Counted from the first letter of the stretch, positions 32,932 through 45,723 are shown. The stretch: DNA of 64,000 bases from Urophycis tenuis (GCA_036785325.1 JAXIVH010000007.1:5067964-5131963), one strand, 5' to 3'. Translations and numbers: made by a program. Notes: generated by a model from the sequence alone, not told the origin.

Positions 32932-33360
32932 AGCCTATATTTAGATTTGTTCTGTACCTCAATCTGGGCCCATTGTACTGTATGTGAGGATTACTGTGGG
33001 GTGCGTCTTGCCGAATGTCTGGCCAAAGAAGTAAAATGTAATATTGATATCAACTCAGGATTTTGGCGGGGACTTTGCTTTTTCTTCGGATTCCTCATGA
33101 GTGTCACAAGTGGGATTCACCCCCACACCTTCAGAGGCGACTGGGAACTTATCTTGGCGCCATAGAACGCTCTGCCGTCCAGAGACCTTAGAGCAAAACC
33201 GAAGGCGCGAATTTCAGCCTAAGTTATGCTCATCTTCTCAGGGAAATCCAAGAGCAAAGTCTTATACCATGGAATTATGATTGAATTTCGTCAGTAAACA
33301 TCAGTGCTCAATGCAAGGCACTCACAGATTCTTTATTTCATGCGGTTTTATGAATAATGA

Positions 33361-33443
33361 TGTCAGAAGTGGGATTCGAACCCACGCCTCCAGAGGAGAC
33401 TGCGACCTGAACGCAGCGCCTTAGACCGCTCGGCCATCCTGAC
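33361..33443 (-). tRNA. tRNA-Leu-CAG: tRNA-Leu(CAG), U24
   Basis: Consensus. Confidence 0.95.
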
Positions 33444-33555
33444 TGGTGACAACAAGAAGGAAAGCGTGGATCGCCGGCTAAAGTTGTTGAGGAAATGAAA
33501 GGCTACTTCTTTATCACCGATTTCTACCAATTTCACTTTGAGTAAAATTCCCTGC

Positions 33556-33627
33556 CTCCCCGTCGGGGAATTGAACCCCGGTCTCCCGCGTGACAGGCGG
33601 GGATACTGACCACTATACTAACGAGGA
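33556..33627 (-). tRNA. tRNA-Asp-GTC: tRNA-Asp(GTC), U24
   Basis: Consensus. Confidence 0.95.
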
Positions 33628-34204
33628 AATGTGCAAAAAAAACCTCCTCGTCGTGAACAAACACTTTTACGTCTACAGCAGGTGTAACTGAGTGTGACAA
33701 ACTCAATTCTGGGAGCCAAGATGTAGCAGGAGGCAAGCATTGGTTTTCAGTTGTAGAACTCTCACCGGCCATGATGTACACCCAGAGTCGATGCCAGACC
33801 AATGCAGGGCACCCTTGAGATCAGTTCCGACCCACAATGTAAGAACAGAGTCGAGTGCAAGCTGATTGCAGGGCCTAAGAGTTCTCGGCTATCCCGATCC
33901 GGAACAAAAGAGGAAAAAAGATGTTTGTTAAATGATTTCAAACTTCTCATGGAAAACAGAACACAGTGATTGCTTCTTTCTCAAAGACACCCCCTTCTCC
34001 CAGAATAGCACTCCATTGATTGTGTAGGGGTGAGTAAAGGGTCAAATCTTCCCATACTTGGTCTTACACATAACAAAGGGATACCGACCACTATCATAAC
34101 TACGAACTTCGGGGTTCAAGGACTCCACGTCATGAGTGAATACGTTGTCTTACAGGTGTAATTTGACTAAAAAAATTCTTGAGTCAATTACACCCCACAA
34201 GCAG

Positions 34205-34275
34205 GCATTGGTGGTTCAGTGGTAGAATTCTCGCCTGCCACGCGGGAGGCCCGGGTTCGATTCCCGGCTAATGCA
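34205..34275 (+). tRNA. tRNA-Gly-GCC: tRNA-Gly(GCC), U25, class A
   Basis: Same bases as the U1 copy; its unit closely resembles U24. Confidence 0.95.
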
Positions 34276-34704
34276 AGCCTATATTTAGATTTGTTCTGTA
34301 CCTCAATCTGGGCCCATTGTACTGTATGTGAGGATTACTGTGGGGTGCGTCTTGCCGAATGTCTGGCCAAAGAAGTAAAATGTAATATTGATATCAACTC
34401 AGGATTTTGGCGGGGACTTTGCTTTTTCTTCGGATTCCTCATGAGTGTCACAAGTGGGATTCACCCCCACACCTTCAGAGGCGACTGGGAACTTATCTTG
34501 GCGCCATAGAACGCTCTGCCGTCCAGAGACCTTAGAGCAAAACCGAAGGCGCGAATTTCAGCCTAAGTTATGCTCATCTTCTCAGGGAAATCCAAGAGCA
34601 AAGTCTTATACCATGGAATTATGATTGAATTTCGTCAGTAAACATCAGTGCTCAATGCAAGGCACTCACAGATTCTTTATTTCATGCGGTTTTATGAATA
34701 ATGA

Positions 34705-34787
34705 TGTCAGAAGTGGGATTCGAACCCACGCCTCCAGAGGAGACTGCGACCTGAACGCAGCGCCTTAGACCGCTCGGCCATCCTGAC
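34705..34787 (-). tRNA. tRNA-Leu-CAG: tRNA-Leu(CAG), U25
   Basis: Consensus. Confidence 0.95.
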
Positions 34788-34899
34788 TGGTGACAACAAG
34801 AAGGAAAGCGTGGATCGCCGGCTAAAGTTGTTGAGGAAATGAAAGGCTACTTCTTTATCACCGATTTCTACCAATTTCACTTTGAGTAAAATTCCCTGC

Positions 34900-34971
34900 C
34901 TCCCCGTCGGGGAATTGAACCCCGGTCTCCCGCGTGACAGGCGGGGATACTGACCACTATACTAACGAGGA
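34900..34971 (-). tRNA. tRNA-Asp-GTC: tRNA-Asp(GTC), U25
   Basis: Consensus. Confidence 0.95.
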
Positions 34972-35548
34972 AATGTGCAAAAAAAACCTCCTCGTCGTGA
35001 ACAAACACTTTTACGTCTACAGCAGGTGTAACTGAGTGTGACAAACTCAATTCTGGGAGCCAAGATGTAGCAGGAGGCAAGCATTGGTTTTCAGTTGTAG
35101 AACTCTCACCGGCCATGATGTACACCCAGAGTCGATGCCAGACCAATGCAGGGCACCCTTGAGATCAGTTCCGACCCACAATGTAAGAACAGAGTCGAGT
35201 GCAAGCTGATTGCAGGGCCTAAGAGTTCTCGGCTATCCCGATCCGGAACAAAAGAGGAAAAAAGATGTTTGTTAAATGATTTCAAACTTCTCATGGAAAA
35301 CAGAACACAGTGATTGCTTCTTTCTCAAAGACACCCCCTTCTCCCAGAATAGCACTCCATTGATTGTGTAGGGGTGAGTAAAGGGTCAAATCTTCCCATA
35401 CTTGGTCTTACACATAACGAAGGGATACCGACCACTATCATAACTACGAACTGCGGGGTTCAAGGACTCCACGTCATGAGTAAATACGTTGTCTTACAGG
35501 TGTAATTTGACTAAAAAAATTCTTGAGTCAATTACTCCCCACAAGCAG

Positions 35549-35619
35549 GCATTGGTGGTTCAGTGGTAGAATTCTCGCCTGCCACGCGGGAGGCCCTGGT
35601 ACGATTCCCGGCTAATGCA
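35549..35619 (+). tRNA. tRNA-Gly-GCC: tRNA-Gly(GCC), U26, class C
   Basis: G49T and T53A. Confidence 0.75.
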
Positions 35620-36048
35620 AGCCTATATTTAGATTTGTTCTGTACCTCAATCTGGGCCCATTGTACTGTATGTGAGGATTACTGTGGGGTGCGTCTTGCC
35701 GAATGTCTGGCCAATGAAGTAAAAAGTAATATTGATATCAACTCAGTATTTTGGCGGGGACTTTGCTTTTTCTTCGGATTCCTCATGAGTGTCACAAGTG
35801 GGATTCACACCCACACCTTCAGAGGCGACTGGGAACTTATCTTGGCGCCATAGAACGCTCTGCCGTCCAGAGACCTTAGAGCAAAACCGAAGGCGCGAAT
35901 TTCAGCCTAAGTTATGCTCATCTTCTCAGGGAAATCCAAGAGCAAAGTCTTATACCATGGAATTATGATTGAATTTCGTCAGTAAACATCAGTGCTCAAT
36001 GCAAGGCACTCACAGATTCTTTATTTCATGCGGTTTTATGAATAATGA

Positions 36049-36131
36049 TGTCAGAAGTGGGATTCGAACCCACGCCTCCAGAGGAGACTGCGACCTGAAC
36101 GCAGCGCCTTAGACCGCTCGGCCATCCTGAC
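36049..36131 (-). tRNA. tRNA-Leu-CAG: tRNA-Leu(CAG), U26
   Basis: Consensus. Confidence 0.95.
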
Positions 36132-36243
36132 TGGTGACAACAAGAAGGAAAGCGTGGATCGCCGGCTAAAGTTGTTGAGGAAATGAAAGGCTACTTCTTT
36201 ATCACCGATTTCTACCAATTTCACTTTGAGTAAAATTCCCTGC

Positions 36244-36315
36244 CTCCCCGTCGGGGAATTGAACCCCGGTCTCCCGCGTGACAGGCGGGGATACTGACCA
36301 CTATACTAACGAGGA
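36244..36315 (-). tRNA. tRNA-Asp-GTC: tRNA-Asp(GTC), U26
   Basis: Consensus. Confidence 0.95.
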
Positions 36316-36892
36316 AATGTGCAAAAAAACCCTCCTCGTCGTGAACAAACACTTTTACGTCTACAGCAGGTGTAACTGAGTGTGACAAACTCAATTCTGG
36401 GAGCCAAGATGTAGCAGGAGGCAAGCATTGGTTTTCAGTTGTAGAACTCTCACCGGCCATGATGTACACCCAGAGTCGATGCCAGACCAATGCAGGGCAC
36501 CCTTAAGATCAGTTCCGACCCACAATGTAAGAACAGAGTCGAGTGCAAGCTGATTGCAGGGCCTAAGAGTTCTCGGCTATCCCGATCCGGAACAAAAGAG
36601 GAAAAAAGATGTTTGTTAAATGATTTCAAACTTCTCATGGAAAACAGAACACAGTGATTGCTTCTTTCTCAAAGACACCCCCTTCTCCCAGAATAGCACT
36701 CCATTGATTGTGTAGGGGTGAGTAAAGGGTCAAATCTTCCCATACTTGGTCTTACACATAACAAAGGGATACCGACCACTATCATAACTACGAACTGCGG
36801 GGTTCAAGGACTCCACGTCATGAGTGAATACGTTGTCTTACAGGTGTAATTTGACTAAAAAAATTCTTGAGTCAATTACTCCCCACAAGCAG

Positions 36893-36963
36893 GCATTGGT
36901 GGTTCAGTGGTAGAATTCTCGCCTGCCACGCGGCAGGCCCGGGTTCGATTCCCGGCTAATGCA
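36893..36963 (+). tRNA. tRNA-Gly-GCC: tRNA-Gly(GCC), U27, class D
   Basis: G42C; an isolated class D copy about 17 kb from the U12 to U14 run. Confidence 0.88.
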
Positions 36964-37392
36964 AGCCTATATTTAGATTTGTTCTGTACCTCAATCTGGG
37001 CCCATTGTACTGTATGTGAGGATTACTGTGGGGTGCGTCTTGCCGAATGTCTGGCCAATGAAGTAAAAAGTAATATTGATATCAACTCAGGATTTTGGCG
37101 GGGACTTTGCTTTTTCTTCGGATTCCTCATGAGTGTCACAAGTGGGATTCACCCCCACACCTTCAGAGGCGACTGGGAACTTATCTTGGCGCCATAGAAC
37201 GCTCTGCCGTCCAGAGACCTTAGAGCAAAACCGAAGGCGCGAATTTCAGCCTAAGTTATGCTCATCTTCTCAGGGAAATCCAAGAGCAAAGTCTTATACC
37301 ATGGAATTATGATTGAATTTCGTCAGTAAACATCAGTGCTCAATGCAAGGCACTCACAGATTCTTTATTTCATGCGGTTTTATGAATAATGA

Positions 37393-37475
37393 TGTCAGAA
37401 GTGGGATTCGAACCCACGCCTCCAGAGGAGACTGCGACCTGAACGCAGCGCCTTAGACCGCTCGGCCATCCTGAC
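37393..37475 (-). tRNA. tRNA-Leu-CAG: tRNA-Leu(CAG), U27
   Basis: Consensus. Confidence 0.95.
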
Positions 37476-37587
37476 TGGTGACAACAAGAAGGAAAGCGTG
37501 GATCGCCGGCTAAAGTTGTTGAGGAAATGAAAGGCTACTTCTTTATCACCGATTTCTACCAATTTCACTTTGAGTAAAATTCCCTGC

Positions 37588-37659
37588 CTCCCCGTCGGGG
37601 AATTGAACCCCGGTCTCCCGCGTGACAGGCGGGGATACTGACCACTATACTAACGAGGA
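37588..37659 (-). tRNA. tRNA-Asp-GTC: tRNA-Asp(GTC), U27
   Basis: Consensus. Confidence 0.95.
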
Positions 37660-38236
37660 AATGTGCAAAAAAAACCTCCTCGTCGTGAACAAACACTTTT
37701 ACGTCTACAGCAGGTGTAACTGAGTGTGACAAACTCAATTCTGGGAGCCAAGATGTAGCAGGAGGCAAGCATTGGTTTTCAGTTGTAGAACTCTCACCGG
37801 CCATGATGTACACCCAGAGTCGATGCCAGACCAATGCAGGGCACCCTTGAGATCAGTTCCGACCCACAATGTAAGAACAGAGTCGAGTGCAAGCTGATTG
37901 CAGGGCCTAAGAGTTCTCGGCTATCCCGATCCGGAACAAAAGAGGAAAAAAGATGTTTGTTAAATGATTTCAAACTTCTCATGGAAAACAGAACACAGTG
38001 ATTGCTTCTTTCTCAAGGACACCCCCTTCTCCCAGAATAGCACTCCATTGATTGTGTAGGGGTGAGTAAAGGGTCAAATCTTCCCATACTTGGTCTTACA
38101 CATAACAAAGGGATACCGACCACTATCATAACTACGAACTGCGGGGTTCAAGGACTCCACGTCATGAGTAAATACGTTGTCTTACAGGTGTAATTTGACT
38201 AAAAAAATTCTTGAGTCAATTACTCCCCACAAGCAG

Positions 38237-38307
38237 GCATTGGTGGTTCAGTGGTAGAATTCTCGCCTGCCACGCGGGAGGCCCTGGTTCGATTCCCGGC
38301 TAATGTA
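38237..38307 (+). tRNA. tRNA-Gly-GCC: tRNA-Gly(GCC), U28, class B
   Basis: G49T and C70T. Leu and Asp of this unit also carry anticodon-stem mismatches. Confidence 0.83.
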
Positions 38308-38736
38308 AGCCTATATTTAGATTAGTTCTGTACCTCAATCTGGGCCCATTGTACTGTATGTGAGGATTACTGTGGGGTGCGTCTTGCCGAATGTCTGGCC
38401 AATGAAGTAAAAAGTCATATTGATATCAACTCAGGATTTTGGCGGGGACTTTGCTTTTTCTTCGGATTCCTCATGAGTGTCACAAGTGGGATTCACCCCC
38501 ACACCTTCAGAGGCGACTGGGAACTTATCTTGGCGCCATAGAACGCTCTGCCGTCCAGAGACCTTAGAGCAAAACCGAAGGCGCGAATTTCAGCCTAAGT
38601 TATGCTCATCTTCTCAGGGAAATCCAAGAGCAAAGTCTTATACCATGGAATTATGATTGAATTTCGTCAGTAAACATCAGTGCTCAATGCAAGGCACTCA
38701 CAGATTCTTTATTTCATGCGGTTTTATGAATAATGA

Positions 38737-38819
38737 TGTCAGAAGTGGGATTCGAACCCACGCCTCCAGAGGAGACTGCGACCTGAAGGCAGTGCCTTAG
38801 ACCGCTCGGCCATCCTGAC
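38737..38819 (-). tRNA. tRNA-Leu-CAG: tRNA-Leu(CAG), U28, anticodon-stem mismatch
   Basis: 5' side of the anticodon stem CTGCC in place of CTGCG, giving a C:C closing pair, plus G to A at position 26. Anticodon intact. Shared only with U29, U38 and U39. Confidence 0.82.
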
Positions 38820-38931
38820 TGGTGACAAGAAGAAGGAAAGCGTGGATCGCCGGCTAAAGTTGTTGAGGAAATGAAAGACTACTTCTTTATCACCGATTTC
38901 TACCAATTTCACTTTGAGTAAAATTCCCTGC

Positions 38932-39003
38932 CTCCCCGTCGGGGAATTGAACCCCGGTCTGCCGCGTGACAGGCGGGGATACTGACCACTATACTAACGA
39001 GGA
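38932..39003 (-). tRNA. tRNA-Asp-GTC: tRNA-Asp(GTC), U28, anticodon-stem mismatch
   Basis: GCGGG to GCGGC on the 3' side of the anticodon stem, giving an outer C:C pair. Shared only with U29, U38 and U39. Confidence 0.84.
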
Positions 39004-39580
39004 AATGTGCAAAAAAAACCTCCTCGTCGTCAACAAACACTTTTACGTCTACAGCAGGTGTAACTGAGTGTGACAAACTCAATTCTGGGAGCCAAGATGT
39101 AGCAGGAGGCAAGCATTGGTTTTCAGTTGTAGAACTCTCACCGGCCATGATGTACACCCAGAGTCGATGCCAGACCAATGCAGGGCACCCTTAAGATCAG
39201 TTCCGACCCACAATGTAAGAACAGAGTCGAGTGCAAGCTGATTGCAGGGCCTAAGAGTTCTCGGCTATCCCGATCCGGAACAAAAGAGGAAAAAAGATGT
39301 TTGTTAAATGATTTCAAACTTCTCATGGAAAACAGAACACAGTGATTGCTTCTTTCTCAAGGACACCCCCTTCTCCCAGAATAGCACTCCATTGATTGTG
39401 TAGGGGTGAGTAAAGGGTCAAATCTTCCCATACTTGGTCTTACACATAACAAAGGGATACCGACCACTATCATAACTACGAACTGCGGGGTTCAAGGACT
39501 CCACGTCATGAGTAAATACGTTGTCTTACAGGTGTAATTTGACTAAAAAAATTCTTGAGTCAATTACTCCCCACAAGCAG

Positions 39581-39651
39581 GCATTGGTGGTTCAGTGGTA
39601 GAATTCTCGCCTGCCACGCGGGAGGCCCTGGTTCGATTCCCGGCTAATGTA
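39581..39651 (+). tRNA. tRNA-Gly-GCC: tRNA-Gly(GCC), U29, class B
   Basis: G49T and C70T; near-duplicate of U28. Confidence 0.83.
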
Positions 39652-40080
39652 AGCCTATATTTAGATTAGTTCTGTACCTCAATCTGGGCCCATTGTACTG
39701 TATGTGAGGATTACTGTGGGGTGCGTCTTGCCGAATGTCTGGCCAATGAAGTAAAAAGTCATATTGATATCAACTCAGGATTTTGGCGGGGACTTTGCTT
39801 TTTCTTCGGATTCCTCATGAGTGTCACAAGTGGGATTCACCCCCACACCTTCAGAGGCGACTGGGAACTTATCTTGGCGCCATAGAACGCTCTGCCGTCC
39901 AGAGACCTTAGAGCAAAACCGAAGGCGCGAATTTCAGCCTAAGTTATGCTCATCTTCTCAGGGAAATCCAAGAGCAAAGTCTTATACCATGGAATTATGA
40001 TTGAATTTCGTCAGTAAACATCAGTGCTCAATGCAAGGCACTCACAGATTCTTTATTTCATGCGGTTTTATGAATAATGA

Positions 40081-40163
40081 TGTCAGAAGTGGGATTCGAA
40101 CCCACGCCTCCAGAGGAGACTGCGACCTGAAGGCAGTGCCTTAGACCGCTCGGCCATCCTGAC
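40081..40163 (-). tRNA. tRNA-Leu-CAG: tRNA-Leu(CAG), U29, anticodon-stem mismatch
   Basis: Same two changes as U28. Confidence 0.82.
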
Positions 40164-40275
40164 TGGTGACAAGAAGAAGGAAAGCGTGGATCGCCGGCTA
40201 AAGTTGTTGAGGAAATGAAAGACTACTTCTTTATCACCGATTTCTACCAATTTCACTTTGAGTAAAATTCCCTGC

Positions 40276-40347
40276 CTCCCCGTCGGGGAATTGAACCCCG
40301 GTCTGCCGCGTGACAGGCGGGGATACTGACCACTATACTAACGAGGA
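40276..40347 (-). tRNA. tRNA-Asp-GTC: tRNA-Asp(GTC), U29, anticodon-stem mismatch
   Basis: Same change as U28. Confidence 0.84.
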
Positions 40348-40924
40348 AATGTGCAAAAAAAACCTCCTCGTCGTCAACAAACACTTTTACGTCTACAGCA
40401 GGTGTAACTGAGTGTGACAAACTCAATTCTGGGAGCCAAGATGTAGCAGGAGGCAAGCATTGGTTTTCAGTTGTAGAACTCTCACCGGCCATGATGTACA
40501 CCCAGAGTCGATGCCAGACCAATGCAGGGCACCCTTAAGATCAGTTCCGACCCACAATGTAAGAACAGAGTCGAGTGCAAGCTGATTGCAGGGCCTAAGA
40601 GTTCTCGGCTATCCCGATCCGGAACAAAAGAGGAAAAAAGATGTTTGTTAAATGATTTCAAACTTCTCATGGAAAACAGAACACAGTGATTGCTTCTTTC
40701 TCAAAGACACCCCCTTCTCCCAGAATAGCACTCCATTGATTGTGTAGGGGTGAGTAAAGGGTCAAATCTTCCCATACTTGGTCTTACACATAACAAAGGG
40801 ATACCGACCACTATCATAACTACGAACTTCGGGGTTCAAGGACTCCACGTCATGAGTGAATACGTTGTCTTACAGGTGTAATTTGACTAAAAAAATTCTT
40901 GAGTCAATTACTCCCCACAAGCAG

Positions 40925-40995
40925 GCATTGGTGGTTCAGTGGTAGAATTCTCGCCTGCCACGCGGGAGGCCCTGGTACGATTCCCGGCTAATGCA
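40925..40995 (+). tRNA. tRNA-Gly-GCC: tRNA-Gly(GCC), U30, class C
   Basis: G49T and T53A. Confidence 0.75.
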
Positions 40996-41424
40996 AGCCT
41001 ATATTTAGATTTGTTCTGTACCTCAATCTGGGCCCATTGTACTGTCTGTGAGGATTACTGTGGGGTGCGTCTTGCCGAATGTCTGGCCAATGAAGTAAAA
41101 AGTAATATTGATATCAACTCAGGATTTTGGCGGGGACTTTGCTTTTTCTTCGGATTCCTCATGAGTGTCACAAGTGGGATTCACCCCCACACCTTCAGAG
41201 GCGACTGGGAACTTATCTTGGCGCCATAGAACGCTCTGCCGTCCAGAGACCTTAGAGCAAAACCGAAGGCGCGAATTTCAGCCTAAGTTATGCTCATCTT
41301 CTCAGGGAAATCCAAGAGCAAAGTCTTATACCATGGAATTATGATTGAATTTCGTCAGTAAACATCAGTGCTCAATGCAAGGCACTCACAGATTCTTTAT
41401 TTCATGCGGTTTTATGAATAATGA

Positions 41425-41507
41425 TGTCAGAAGTGGGATTCGAACCCACGCCTCCAGAGGAGACTGCGACCTGAACGCAGCGCCTTAGACCGCTCGGCCA
41501 TCCTGAC
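41425..41507 (-). tRNA. tRNA-Leu-CAG: tRNA-Leu(CAG), U30
   Basis: Consensus. Confidence 0.95.
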
Positions 41508-41619
41508 TGGTGACAACAAGAAGGAAAGCGTGGATCGCCGGCTAAAGTTGTTGAGGAAATGAAAGGCTACTTCTTTATCACCGATTTCTACCAATTTCAC
41601 TTTGAGTAAAATTCCCTGC

Positions 41620-41691
41620 CTCCCCGTCGGGGAATTGAACCCCGGTCTCCCGCGTGACAGGCGGGGATACTGACCACTATACTAACGAGGA
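41620..41691 (-). tRNA. tRNA-Asp-GTC: tRNA-Asp(GTC), U30
   Basis: Consensus. Confidence 0.95.
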
Positions 41692-42268
41692 AATGTGCAA
41701 AAAAAACCTCCTCGTCGTGAACAAACACTTTTACGTCTACAGCAGGTGTAACTGAGTGTGACAAACTCAATTCTGGGAGCCAAGATGTAGCAGGAGGCAA
41801 GCATTGGTTTTCAGTTGTAGAACTCTCACCGGCCATGATGTACACCCAGAGTCGATGCCAGACCAATGCAGGGCACCCTTGAGATCAGTTCCGACCCACA
41901 ATGTAAGAACAGAGTCGAGTGCAAGCTGATTGCAGGGCCTAAGAGTTCTCGGCTATCCCGATCCGGAACAAAAGAGGAAAAAAGATGTTTGTTAAATGAT
42001 TTCAAACTTCTCATGGAAAACAGAACACAGTGATTGCTTCTTTCTCAAAGACACCCCCTTCTCCCAGAATAGCACTCCATTGATTGTGTAGGGGTGAGTA
42101 AAGGGTCAAATCTTCCCATACTTGGTCTTACACATAACGAAGGGATACCGACCACTATCATAACTACGAACTGCGGGGTTCAAGGACTCCACGTCATGAG
42201 TAAATACGTTGTCTTACAGGTGTAATTTGACTAAAAAAATTCTTGAGTCAATTACTCCCCACAAGCAG

Positions 42269-42339
42269 GCATTGGTGGTTCAGTGGTAGAATTCTCGCCT
42301 GCCACGCGGGAGGCCCTGGTACGATTCCCGGCTAATGCA
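42269..42339 (+). tRNA. tRNA-Gly-GCC: tRNA-Gly(GCC), U31, class C
   Basis: G49T and T53A. Confidence 0.75.
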
Positions 42340-42768
42340 AGCCTATATTTAGATTTGTTCTGTACCTCAATCTGGGCCCATTGTACTGTATGTGAGGATT
42401 ACTGTGGGGTGCGTCTTGCCGAATGTCTGGCCAATGAAGTAAAAAGTAATATTGATATCAACTCAGGATTTTGGCGGGGACTTTGCTTTTTCTTCGGATT
42501 CCTCATGAGTGTCACAAGTGGGATTCACCCCCACACCTTCAGAGGCGACTGGGAACTTATCTTGGCGCCATAGAACGCTCTGCCGTCCAGAGACCTTAGA
42601 GCAAAACCGAAGGCGCGAATTTCAGCCTAAGTTATGCTCATCTTCTCAGGGAAATCCAAGAGCAAAGTCTTATACCATGGAATTATGATTGAATTTCGTC
42701 AGTAAACATCAGTGCTCAATGCAAGGCACTCACAGATTCTTTATTTCATGCGGTTTTATGAATAATGA

Positions 42769-42851
42769 TGTCAGAAGTGGGATTCGAACCCACGCCTCCA
42801 GAGGAGACTGCGACCTGAACGCAGCGCCTTAGACCGCTCGGCCATCCTGAC
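42769..42851 (-). tRNA. tRNA-Leu-CAG: tRNA-Leu(CAG), U31
   Basis: Consensus. Confidence 0.95.
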
Positions 42852-42963
42852 TGGTGACAACAAGAAGGAAAGCGTGGATCGCCGGCTAAAGTTGTTGAGG
42901 AAATGAAAGGCTACTTCTTTATCACCGATTTCTACCAATTTCACTTTGAGTAAAATTCCCTGC

Positions 42964-43035
42964 CTCCCCGTCGGGGAATTGAACCCCGGTCTCCCGCGTG
43001 ACAGGCGGGGATACTGACCACTATACTAACGAGGA
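42964..43035 (-). tRNA. tRNA-Asp-GTC: tRNA-Asp(GTC), U31
   Basis: Consensus. Confidence 0.95.
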
Positions 43036-43612
43036 AATGTGCAAAAAAACCCTCCTCGTCGTGAACAAACACTTTTACGTCTACAGCAGGTGTAACTGAG
43101 TGTGACAAACTCAATTCTGGGAGCCAAGATGTAGCACAAGGCAAGCATTGGTTTTCAGTTGTAGAACTCTCACCGGCCATGATGTACACCCAGAGTCGAT
43201 GCCAGACCAATGCAGGGCACCCTTAAGATCAGTTCCGACCCACAATGTAAGAACAGAGTCGAGTGCAAGCTGATTGCAGGGCCTAAGAGTTCTCGGCTAT
43301 CCCGATCCGGAACAAAAGAGGAAAAAAGATGTTTGTTAAATGATTTCAAACTTCTCATGGAAAACAGAACACAGTGATTGCTTCTTTCTCAAGGACACCC
43401 CCTTCTCCCAGAATAGCACTCCATTGATTGTGTAGGGGTGAGTAAAGGGTCAAATCTTCCCATACTTGGTCTTACACATAACAAAGGGATACCGACCACT
43501 ATCATAACTACGAACTGCGGGGTTCAAGGACTCCACGTCATGAGTAAATACGTTGTCTTACAGGTGTAATTTGACTAAAAAGATTCTTGAGTCAATTACT
43601 CCCCACAAGCAG

Positions 43613-43683
43613 GCATTGGTGGTTCAGTGGTAGAATTCTCGCCTGCCACGCGGGAGGCCCTGGTTCGATTCCCGGCTAATGTA
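43613..43683 (+). tRNA. tRNA-Gly-GCC: tRNA-Gly(GCC), U32, class B
   Basis: G49T and C70T, ATTAG flank. Confidence 0.85.
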
Positions 43684-44112
43684 AGCCTATATTTAGATTA
43701 GTTCTGTACCTCAATCTGGGCCCATTGTACTGTATGTGAGGATTACTGTGGGGTGCGTCTTGCCGAATGTCTGGCCAATGAAGTAAAAAGTCATATTGAT
43801 ATCAACTCAGGATTTTGGCGGGGACTTTGCTTTTTCTTCGGATTCCTCATGAGTGTCACAAGTGGGATTCACCCCCACACCTTCAGAGGCGACTGGGAAC
43901 TTATCTTGGCGCCATAGAACGCTCTGCCGTCCAGAGACCTTAGAGCAAAACCGAAGGCGCGAATTTCAGCCTAAGTTATGCTCATCTTCTCAGGGAAATC
44001 CAAGAGCAAAGTCTTATACCATGGAATTATGATTGAATTTCGTCAGTAAACATCAGTGCTCAATGCAAGGCACTCACAGATTCTTTATTTCATGCGGTTT
44101 TATGAATAATGA

Positions 44113-44195
44113 TGTCAGAAGTGGGATTCGAACCCACGCCTCCAGAGGAGACTGCGACCTGAACGCAGCGCCTTAGACCGCTCGGCCATCCTGAC
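44113..44195 (-). tRNA. tRNA-Leu-CAG: tRNA-Leu(CAG), U32
   Basis: Consensus. Confidence 0.95.
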
Positions 44196-44307
44196 TGGTG
44201 ACAACAAGAAGGAAAGCGTGGATCGCCGGCTAAAGTTGTTGAGGAAATGAAAGACTACTTCTTTATCACCGATTTCTACCAATTTCACTTTGAGTAAAAT
44301 TCCCTGC

Positions 44308-44379
44308 CTCCCCGTCGGGGAATTGAACCCCGGTCTCCCGCGTGACAGGCGGGGATACTGACCACTATACTAACGAGGA
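44308..44379 (-). tRNA. tRNA-Asp-GTC: tRNA-Asp(GTC), U32
   Basis: Consensus. Confidence 0.95.
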
Positions 44380-44956
44380 AATGTGCAAAAAAATCCTCCT
44401 CGTCGTGAACAAACACTTTTACGTCTACAGCAGGTGTAACTGAGTGTGACAAACTCAATTCTGGGAGCCAAGATGTAGCAGGAGGCAAGCATTGGTTTTC
44501 AGTTGTAGAACTCTCACCGGCCATGATGTACACCCAGAGTCGATGCCAGACCAATGCAGGGCACCCTTAAGATCAGTTCCGACCCACAATGTAAGAACAG
44601 AGTCGAGTGCAAGCTGATTGCAGGGCCTAAGAGTTCTCGGCTATCCCGATCCGGAACAAAAGAGGAAAAAAGATGTTTGTTAAATGATTTCAAACTTCTC
44701 ATGGAAAACAGAACACAGTGATTGCTTCTTTCTCAAAGACACCCCCTTCTCCCAGAATAGCACTCCATTGATTGTGTAGGGGTGAGTAAAGGGTCAAATC
44801 TTCCCATACTTGGTCTTACACATAACAAAGGGATACCGACCACTATCATAACTACGAACTTCGGGGTTCAAGGACTCCACGTCATGAGTGAATACGTTGT
44901 CTTACAGGTGTAATTTGACTAAAAAAATTCTTGAGTCAATTACACCCCACAAGCAG

Positions 44957-45027
44957 GCATTGGTGGTTCAGTGGTAGAATTCTCGCCTGCCACGCGGGAG
45001 GCCCGGGTTCGATTCCCGGCTAATGCA
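44957..45027 (+). tRNA. tRNA-Gly-GCC: tRNA-Gly(GCC), U33, class A
   Basis: Same bases as the U1 copy. Confidence 0.95.
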
Positions 45028-45456
45028 AGCCTATATTTAGATTTGTTCTGTACCTCAATCTGGGCCCATTGTACTGTACGTGAGGATTACTGTGGGGTGC
45101 GTCTTGCCGAATGTCTGGCCAAAGAAGTAAAATGTAATATTGATATCAACTCAGGATTTTGGCGGGGACTTTGCTTTTTCTTCGGATTCCTCATGAGTGT
45201 CACAAGTGGGATTCACCCCCACACCTTCAGAGGCGACTGGGAACTTATCTTGGCGCCATAGAACGCTCTGCCGTCCAGAGACCTTAGAGCAAAACCGAAG
45301 GCGCGAATTTCAGCCTAAGTTATGCTCATCTTCTCAGGGAAATCCAAGAGCAAAGTCTTATACCATGGAATTATGATTGAATTTCGTCAGTAAACATCAG
45401 TGCTCAATGCAAGGCACTCACAGATTCTTTATTTCATGCGGTTTTATGAATAATGA

Positions 45457-45539
45457 TGTCAGAAGTGGGATTCGAACCCACGCCTCCAGAGGAGACTGCG
45501 ACCTGAACGCAGCGCCTTAGACCGCTCGGCCATCCTGAC
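45457..45539 (-). tRNA. tRNA-Leu-CAG: tRNA-Leu(CAG), U33
   Basis: Consensus. Confidence 0.95.
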
Positions 45540-45651
45540 TGGTGACAACAAGAAGGAAAGCGTGGATCGCCGGCTAAAGTTGTTGAGGAAATGAAAGGCT
45601 ACTTCTTTATCACCGATTTCTACCAATTTCACTTTGAGTAAAATTCCCTGC

Positions 45652-45723
45652 CTCCCCGTCGGGGAATTGAACCCCGGTCTCCCGCGTGACAGGCGGGGAT
45701 ACTGACCACTATACTAACGAGGA
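45652..45723 (-). tRNA. tRNA-Asp-GTC: tRNA-Asp(GTC), U33
   Basis: Consensus. Confidence 0.95.
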
